DNA from: Bacillota bacterium | Lineage (GTDB): Bacteria > Bacillota > Clostridia > Oscillospirales > Ruminococcaceae | Assembly (NCBI GenBank): GCA_023394255.1 | Contig: JAEXAZ010000337.1 | Span: 1-10,025 of the forward strand | DNA length: 10,025 bases | Reading direction: 5' to 3' | Part shown: in pieces, positions 5,623-10,025 of the stretch | Numbering within the stretch: the first letter of the stretch is position 1 | How the letters are laid out: each line of letters starts with the position of its first letter | Notes under the pieces: model-generated | Told to the model about the DNA's origin: nothing | Database searches by the model: none | What the model saw: the letters and a program-made list of their open reading frames with translations, nothing else | Program-made: the position numbers and the translations under genes

Positions 5623-6705
5623 TTAAACGACGATGAGCTGCTTGGGGGAGCCTGTCAAAAGGCTGCAGCCGGATTCGGTTATCAGCGCCATATCTTCGAT
5701 GCGCACACCGAACTGTCCTTCCATATAAATTCCGGGTTCCACGGTGATCACCATGCCCGGCTCGCAAATTGTCTTATCTGAGATGGAGAAAGCCGGCCTC
5801 TCATGGATTTCAAGGCCAACAGAATGCCCTGTACTGTGTCCGAAGCAGTCGCCATATCCCGCGCCGGCAATGATATTGCGCGCGGCTGCGTCCACATCCT
5901 TACACGGGATTCCTGCTTTAATCGCCTGAATTGCGGCAAGCTGCGCTTTCAATACGGTATTATAAACAAATTTTTGCTGGTCAGTGACCGCTTTAACCGC
6001 CACTGTGCGTGTCATATCGGAGCAATAGCCATCCACAACACAGCCAAAATCCATCGTGATGAAATCACCCGGCTCTACCGCTTTACCGGTCGGCACGCCG
6101 TGGGGCATGGAAGAATTTGCGCCTGAAACCACAATAAATTCAAACGAAGGACGTTCCGAACCGTGCCGGTTGGTATAATCCAGCAATTCACAGGCAATTT
6201 CTTTTTCTGTCATTCCGGGGCGGATGTAGCTGCAGATGTGTTGGAACGCGCCATCGGTAATTTCCTGCGCCGTCCGGATACTTGCCAGTTCTTCCGGCGA
6301 CTTGATCATTCTCATGCGGCGGATTGCATCGTCTGTCTGTCTGTCAGAAATGAATGATGCATCCGGCAGCAACTCCCGAAACCGGGATAACTCCGACACC
6401 GTCATATACTCGCTTTCAATCACAATGCTTCTGATTGCATGGCGCTTAATCAGTTCGGAAAGCTGCTCAGATAGTTTTTCCTGCAAAATCACTTCGCAGT
6501 CACGTATAACCGCGCGGGCTTTTTCATAATAGCGGAAGTCGATAATAAAAAATGCCCCGGCATTCTTTACCATCAATAACGTCCCCGCAGAAGACTGGAG
6601 CCCGGTAAAATACTGCCGGTGAACACCGGAAGTAATCAGTATGGCGTCTATGCCGTCCGGAAGCTGTTTCAGGATTGTTTCGATTCTGCTCTTCAAAAAT
6701 GACAT
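5623..6705 (-). CDS. Xaa-Pro peptidase, M24B family (aminopeptidase P / prolidase-like)
   Basis: This cytoplasmic dinuclear metallopeptidase should cleave Xaa-Pro bonds at the N-terminus of peptides or in dipeptides. The 360-residue product has a creatinase-type N-terminal domain (about 1-130) and a pita-bread catalytic domain (about 140-360). All five metal ligands can be placed: D219 in MDFG, D230 in CSDMTRT, H294 in STGHSVG, E323 in TVEPGIY and E337 in GVRIED. H202 in MPHG and H301 in IHERP are the usual active-site histidines. Whether it is a dipeptidase (PepQ) or an aminopeptidase P cannot be decided from sequence alone. The start is uncertain: AGGGG touches the ATG at 6705, but would be well spaced for a TTG three codons later (position 6696). 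The gene follows the endonuclease IV-like gene by 31 bases and precedes efp. Confidence 0.93.
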   Translation of the reverse strand: MSFLKSRIETILKQLPDGIDAILITSGVHRQYFTGLQSSAGTLLMVKNAGAFFIIDFRYYEKARAVIRDCEVILQEKLSEQLSELIKRHAIRSIVIESEYMTVSELSRFRELLPDASFISDRQTDDAIRRMRMIKSPEELASIRTAQEITDGAFQHICSYIRPGMTEKEIACELLDYTNRHGSERPSFEFIVVSGANSSMPHGVPTGKAVEPGDFITMDFGCVVDGYCSDMTRTVAVKAVTDQQKFVYNTVLKAQLAAIQAIKAGIPCKDVDAAARNIIAGAGYGDCFGHSTGHSVGLEIHERPAFSISDKTICEPGMVITVEPGIYMEGQFGVRIEDMALITESGCSLLTGSPKQLIVV

Positions 6706-6736
6706 CCCCTGTAACTATCGTTTCAATTTTTAGAAT

Positions 6737-7621
6737 TTATATCTGTGCAGGCTGTGAATCTCCATTTAACGCCTGCAAATACATCTTTTTCATTGCCATG
6801 GCATCCTCAGCCTGTGTGCCGGCGGATTCGCAAATGATGGTGGGGGTATAGCCTTTGCGGGCAATCAATTCGGCAAGCGGTTCAAAATCCGGTCCAAACT
6901 GTGTATCCGCAAAAGTGAGGTGGCGTTTTTCTCCGCCCGGCCTTGTATATTCGATTTTGCTGAAATGCGCATGGAACAGGCTGGCTCTATAATTACCAAT
7001 CGCATTTTCTACCTGCTCCAATACCTGTTCAAACGCCTGCGCACCGCTCAGGCCGCCATAAGTGCGCGCATTAAGATGCCCGAAGTCCAGACAGGGCAAA
7101 AGCCGTTCGTCCAGTTTGCACAACGCAAGCACTTCCTCCAGCGTTCCAAGCTGGTTCAGTTTGCCCATTGTTTCAGGACAGATATGAATATCGCGCAGCC
7201 CGGATTCATCCAGAGCGGCAATACACTTTTTCATGGTATCGGCGGCAAGTATAAGAGCCTCTTCCCGGCTTATTTTACCGCAGGACCCTGTATGGACCAC
7301 AATGCGGTCCCCGCCCATCGCATGGACCGCCTGGGCGGACTGCAGCACATAATTGACGCTGTTCAGCCTTTTTTCCTCTTCCACGCTGGACATAGAAATA
7401 TAGTAAGGGGCATGAATGCTGAGCTGAATTTGTTTGGCCGCCGCGGCGCTGCCCAGTTCGGCTGCCGCGGCTTGTGAAATTTTCACGCCGCGCCCGCACT
7501 GATATTCATAAGCGGACAGCCCCATCTTCTCGAGGTACTCCGGGACTTGAACGTTCTTACGATAGCCCATGGCAGTAAAGCTTTCCGAATTTCCGGCGGG
7601 GCCAAACCGAATGCTGCTCAT
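6737..7621 (-). CDS. Endonuclease IV-like TIM-barrel metalloprotein (AP endonuclease 2 superfamily)
   Basis: The 294-residue product matches endonuclease IV (Nfo), which cuts DNA at abasic sites using three zinc ions. Most ligands seen in Escherichia coli Nfo can be placed: H70 (IHAPYYI), H110 (VVHTGS), E150 (CPETMG), D179 and H182 (LDFGHLNA), H217 (FHAHFSK), H234 (KRHLTF) and E265 (ICES). The DRH motif that supplies Asp229 and His231 in E. coli reads K232-R-H here, so one zinc-3 ligand appears replaced. The fold is clear, but activity as an AP endonuclease is less certain; a sugar-isomerase-like member of the superfamily is the alternative. The ATG overlaps the yqeG stop as ATGA, with AAGGGAGATC upstream, so the two are translationally coupled. 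The Xaa-Pro peptidase gene follows. Confidence 0.85.
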   Translation of the reverse strand: MSSIRFGPAGNSESFTAMGYRKNVQVPEYLEKMGLSAYEYQCGRGVKISQAAAAELGSAAAAKQIQLSIHAPYYISMSSVEEEKRLNSVNYVLQSAQAVHAMGGDRIVVHTGSCGKISREEALILAADTMKKCIAALDESGLRDIHICPETMGKLNQLGTLEEVLALCKLDERLLPCLDFGHLNARTYGGLSGAQAFEQVLEQVENAIGNYRASLFHAHFSKIEYTRPGGEKRHLTFADTQFGPDFEPLAELIARKGYTPTIICESAGTQAEDAMAMKKMYLQALNGDSQPAQI

Positions 7622-8118
7622 AAACGATCTCCCTTATGGTAATTCTTCAGCACAATCCGTTCAAGACGCCGTTTCATTCTGAGAAACAGGAATGGCTCCT
7701 TCCTGATTGGTTCGACGAGAATAGAGATTACGCCGGTACTTTTCGCACATAAAACATCCGTAAACAGCTGATCGCCAACTACCGCCAGATATCTGCTGTC
7801 GGCCCTCAGGTGTTTCATCGCGTACCAAACACCAAATCCCAGAGGTTTGGCGGCATTGGCAATGTAATCTATCCCAAGCTTTTTTGCAAACGGCGCCACC
7901 CGCTTCGCCTTGTTATTGGATAAAATCAGCAGCCGTATTCCCGCCCGCCTGACTTCCTGAAGCCATTGCCCGACTTCATCCGGCACATCCGGATTGTTAT
8001 GTGTGGTCAAGGTATTATCCACATCCAACAGCAACACTTTGATTTTATGGTCTTGCAGCCACTGGGGCTCCAATTCCCAAATGCGGTGAAAATAATAATC
8101 CGGGTAAAGAAACAGCAT
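7618..8118 (-). CDS. yqeG: YqeG family HAD IIIA-type phosphatase
   Basis: The 166-residue product is a small haloacid-dehalogenase-fold phosphatase of the YqeG family. HAD motifs are complete: DVDNT at 32-36 (nucleophile D32, acid/base D34), the motif II serine S67 in SNN, the motif III lysine K91 in AKPLG, and GDQLFTD at 115-121. The order, spacing and length fit YqeG. The physiological substrate is not firmly known to me; the yeast and plant relatives (Gep4) dephosphorylate phosphatidylglycerophosphate, so a lipid-phosphate role is possible but unproven here. The C-terminal tail (about 144-166) is basic and could touch the membrane or nucleic acid. AGGAGG stands upstream of the ATG, and a good promoter lies 39 bases upstream of it. 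The stop overlaps the start of the endonuclease IV-like gene. Confidence 0.93.
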   Translation of the reverse strand: MLFLYPDYYFHRIWELEPQWLQDHKIKVLLLDVDNTLTTHNNPDVPDEVGQWLQEVRRAGIRLLILSNNKAKRVAPFAKKLGIDYIANAAKPLGFGVWYAMKHLRADSRYLAVVGDQLFTDVLCAKSTGVISILVEPIRKEPFLFLRMKRRLERIVLKNYHKGDRL

Positions 8119-8156
8119 GATCGCCTCCTGTTTGATACGGCAAAGGTTCTAGGAAT

Positions 8157-8185
8157 AGTATACAGCGAATCAGCTGTCTTTACAA
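8157..8185 (-). promoter_or_regulatory. Sigma-A promoter for the yqeG operon
   Basis: TTGTAA (8180-8185, four of six) and TATACT (8157-8162, five of six) are separated by 17 bases on the minus strand, directly downstream of the rpsU terminator. A short dyad, ACAGC / GCTGT (8162-8177), lies in the spacer and touches the -10 box; it may be chance. The predicted leader to yqeG is about 30 bases. Confidence 0.75.
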
Positions 8186-8191
8186 GAAAAG

Positions 8192-8225
8192 ATAAAGCGG
8201 ACAGGAAATTTCCCGCCCGCTTTAT
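8192..8225 (-). terminator. Rho-independent terminator of rpsU
   Basis: A 34-base inverted repeat, ATAAAGCGGGCGGGAA / TTTCCTGTCCGCTTTAT, pairs along its full length with two G-U pairs, leaving a loop of about four bases. On the minus strand CTTTTCTTGT follows. It lies nine bases after the rpsU stop and just before the yqeG promoter. Confidence 0.9.
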
Positions 8226-8233
8226 GAAGCATA

Positions 8234-8410
8234 TTATTTGAATTTGCGCTTACGAGCAGCCTCAGACTTCTTTTTACGTTTGACAGAAGGCTTCTCATAA
8301 TGCTCTCTCTTTCGAACTTCAGCAAGAACGCCGGAGCGAGCGCAGGAGCGTTTAAATCTGCGCAGAGCGCTGTCTAAAGACTCGTTGTCTTTGATTCTGA
8401 TTTCTGACAT
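8234..8410 (-). CDS. rpsU: 30S ribosomal protein bS21
   Basis: A 58-codon gene encodes bS21, a small basic protein of the 30S subunit near the mRNA exit and the anti-Shine-Dalgarno region. The protein starts MSEIRIKDNESLDSALRRFK, then RSCARSGVLAEVRKREHYEKP, and ends in a lysine- and arginine-rich tail KKKSEAARKRKFK, which is the family pattern at the family length. The ATG at 8408-8410 is preceded by GGGGAGGGAATTGGTAA, a strong ribosome binding site. It is a single-gene unit, with a consensus promoter upstream and a strong terminator just after the stop. Nothing in the sequence looks unusual for the family. Confidence 0.98.
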   Translation of the reverse strand: MSEIRIKDNESLDSALRRFKRSCARSGVLAEVRKREHYEKPSVKRKKKSEAARKRKFK

Positions 8411-8484
8411 TTACCAATTCCCTCCCCACGCCAACAGGCCGGAGTCTATATCCTTCACTGCAAAGTAGATGGATAACGTATTTT

Positions 8485-8514
8485 ATTATACAATAATCTT
8501 GTATAACTTGTCAA
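8485..8514 (-). promoter_or_regulatory. Consensus sigma-A promoter for rpsU
   Basis: On the minus strand a perfect TTGACA (8509-8514) and a perfect TATAAT (8485-8490) are separated by 18 bases. The predicted start lies near 8478, giving a leader of about 68 bases. This is the strongest promoter in the window, as expected for a ribosomal protein gene. It starts 25 bases after the leuS stop. Confidence 0.92.
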
Positions 8515-8530
8515 GCCATTTGCTGGAAGA

Positions 8531-8547
8531 GCAAAATACTATTTTGC
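8531..8547. repeat. Small palindrome over the leuS stop codon
   Basis: GCAAAATA and TATTTTGC flank a single base, making an 8-bp inverted repeat that contains the leuS TAG. As RNA it would form a 7-bp, AT-rich stem with a three-base loop and no U run. It is a poor terminator, and no better one is visible between leuS and the rpsU promoter. Confidence 0.5.
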
Positions 8548-10025
8548 CACGAGATTTACCAGCTTGCCTTTCACGACAATTTCTTTTACAACCGATTTTC
8601 CCGCAAGGGCTGTCTGAATCTCGGGCTGATTTTTTGCCGCACCGAGCATTTGCTCTTCCGTGCTGTCGGCTGCGACTGAAATGCGGGCTTTTATTTTGCC
8701 GCAAATCTGCACAACAATTTCGACCTGCGCATCTTTGCACTTGCTTTCCTCAAATGCCGGCCATTTCTGCCCGTGAAGCATACCGCCGAATTTTGCCTGT
8801 TCCCACATTTCTTCGGTGATATGAGGCGCAAACGGGTTCAGCAGCAGCAGCAGCGTCTTTAACTCTCCACGGTTGATGGAACCATGATCAGCGATTTCAT
8901 TTAACAACGTCATCATTGCGGCGATGGCCGTATTGTATTTCATTGCCTCAATGTCTTCGCTGACCTTTTTAACGGTCTTGTGGAAGCTGCTTTCCAGTTC
9001 GGGGGAATATTCTTCCCCATTTTTCAGGAGATCGAGCAAGCCGTAAATACGCTCCAAAAAGCGCTTGCAGCCTTTGATGGAGCTTTGGGACCATGGGGCG
9101 CTCTTTTCAAAATCGCCGATGAACATTTCATAAAGGCGCAGCGTATCCGCTCCGAAATCACGCACAATATCATCCGGATTCACGACATTCCCGCGCGATT
9201 TGCTCATCTTTTCGCCATTTTCGCCGAGAATCATTCCGTGGCTTGTGCGTTTTGCATATGGTTCCGGTGTATTAACGACGCCGATATCATACAGGAATTT
9301 ATGCCAGAAACGGGAATAAAGCAGGTGAAGCGTTGTATGCTCCATGCCGCCGTTGTACCAGTTGACCGGCATCCAATAGTCCAACGCCTCCCTGGAGGCG
9401 AGCGCGTCCTGATTTTCGGGGTCGCAGTAACGCAGGAAGTACCAGGAGGAACCGGCCCATTGAGGCATTGTATCCGTTTCGCGCTTTGCCGGACGTCCGC
9501 ATTTGGGGCAGGTGACATTCACCCACTCATCAATCGCGGCAAGCGGGGAATCGCCGTCCCCCGTGGGTTCGTAGCTCTCGACCTCCGGCAGGCGAAGCGG
9601 GAGCTCGCTTTCATCTACCGGCACATAGCCGCAGTGCTCACAATGAATAATCGGGATCGGTTCTCCCCAATACCTTTGGCGGGAGAATACCCAGTCGCGC
9701 AGTTTATAATTGACCTTCGGCTCCCCTTTGTGCTGCTCGGACAGCCAGGTAACGATTTTCTTTTTCGCCTCTTCGACTGTAAGCCCGTCCAGAAATCCGG
9801 AGTTTACCATCACGCCGGCCGCACAGTCGGTAAACGCTTCCTCCTGCACATTGCCGCCCTTGACGACCTCGATAATCGGCAGGCCGAATTTTTTGGCAAA
9901 CTCCCAGTCGCGTGTATCGTGGGCCGGAACCGCCATAATTGCACCCGTACCGTAAGACATCAGGACATAATCCGAGATGAAAATCGGAACTTCGGTATTG
10001 TTAACCGGGTTGATCCCGCGGACAC
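8539..10025 (-). CDS. leuS: Leucyl-tRNA synthetase, C-terminal part (truncated by window edge)
   Basis: The last 494 residues of class I leucyl-tRNA synthetase are present; the N-terminal part with HIGH, roughly 300 residues, is beyond position 10025. The enzyme charges tRNA-Leu with leucine. Reading starts in the CP1 editing domain, with GTGAIMAVPAHDTRDWEFAK, the conserved editing-site segment including its aspartate. The catalytic domain continues with a four-cysteine zinc-ribbon-like insertion (CEHC, then CPKC) followed by WAGSSWYFLRYCDPEN. The KMSKS signature is at 9196-9210. The helical anticodon-binding domain follows and the C-terminus ends KGKLVNLVAK. Five consecutive CTG codons (8839-8853) encode leucines in KTLLLLLNPFAPH, a conserved place in the family. 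The frame is open throughout. The in-frame ATG at 9960 is internal and not the gene start, because homologous sequence continues upstream to the window edge. Confidence 0.98.
   Translation of the reverse strand, partial: VRGINPVNNTEVPIFISDYVLMSYGTGAIMAVPAHDTRDWEFAKKFGLPIIEVVKGGNVQEEAFTDCAAGVMVNSGFLDGLTVEEAKKKIVTWLSEQHKGEPKVNYKLRDWVFSRQRYWGEPIPIIHCEHCGYVPVDESELPLRLPEVESYEPTGDGDSPLAAIDEWVNVTCPKCGRPAKRETDTMPQWAGSSWYFLRYCDPENQDALASREALDYWMPVNWYNGGMEHTTLHLLYSRFWHKFLYDIGVVNTPEPYAKRTSHGMILGENGEKMSKSRGNVVNPDDIVRDFGADTLRLYEMFIGDFEKSAPWSQSSIKGCKRFLERIYGLLDLLKNGEEYSPELESSFHKTVKKVSEDIEAMKYNTAIAAMMTLLNEIADHGSINRGELKTLLLLLNPFAPHITEEMWEQAKFGGMLHGQKWPAFEESKCKDAQVEIVVQICGKIKARISVAADSTEEQMLGAAKNQPEIQTALAGKSVVKEIVVKGKLVNLVAK

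Noticed and set aside
8408..8455. A 15-codon GTG-started frame in the rpsU leader ending directly before the rpsU ATG
   Set aside because: It has no ribosome binding site, is very short, and its end overlaps the rpsU ribosome binding site region; chance is the simplest reading.
8839..8853. Five CAG/CTG triplets in a row in leuS
   Set aside because: They encode a leucine run in a conserved part of the synthetase and keep the frame; five triplets is short and needs no special explanation.
1..10025. Mobile element, CRISPR array, defence or biosynthetic island
   Set aside because: All genes are co-oriented conserved housekeeping or energy genes. I saw no transposase, integrase, repeat-spacer pattern, target-site duplication, tRNA or rRNA.

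Overview
The window carries eleven genes, all on the minus strand, so transcription runs from position 10025 towards position 1. The gene set is typical of a strict anaerobe of the class Clostridia: an rnf cluster, a linked apbE, a CD1247-type zinc-ribbon protein next to efp, and strong AGGAGG-like ribosome binding sites with several TTG starts. The moderate GC content and gene order suggest the Oscillospirales/Ruminococcaceae side of the class, but this is inference from content, not a database match.

In transcription order the layout is as follows. (1) leuS, the 3' part of leucyl-tRNA synthetase, runs off the right edge. (2) rpsU, ribosomal protein bS21 with 58 codons, has its own consensus promoter and a strong terminator. 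(3) A second promoter starts yqeG (HAD phosphatase), which overlaps an endonuclease IV-like TIM-barrel gene by four bases; an M24 Xaa-Pro peptidase follows. (4) efp (elongation factor P) has its own likely promoter and is followed by a small acidic, cysteine-rich protein of unknown role. Two hairpins close this block. (5) An energy-conservation block follows: apbE (FMN transferase), a small membrane protein of the Hpre_diP_synt_I/Gx family, rnfC, rnfD and the start of rnfG. The remaining rnf genes (E, A, B) would be expected beyond position 1.

The last block hangs together functionally. Rnf oxidises reduced ferredoxin, reduces NAD+ and pumps Na+ or H+. ApbE attaches FMN covalently to threonines in RnfD and RnfG. 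Blocks 1-4 are translation, proteolysis and repair housekeeping.

I found no sign of a new defence system, mobile element, CRISPR array, tRNA or rRNA. The points most worth a second look are a near-repeat of the flavinylation-site motif in RnfD, a perfect 10-bp inverted repeat with an embedded promoter candidate between the Gx gene and rnfC, a replaced metal-ligand position in the endonuclease IV-like protein, and a possible leader peptide overlapping the efp start. Each is modest and carries its limits.
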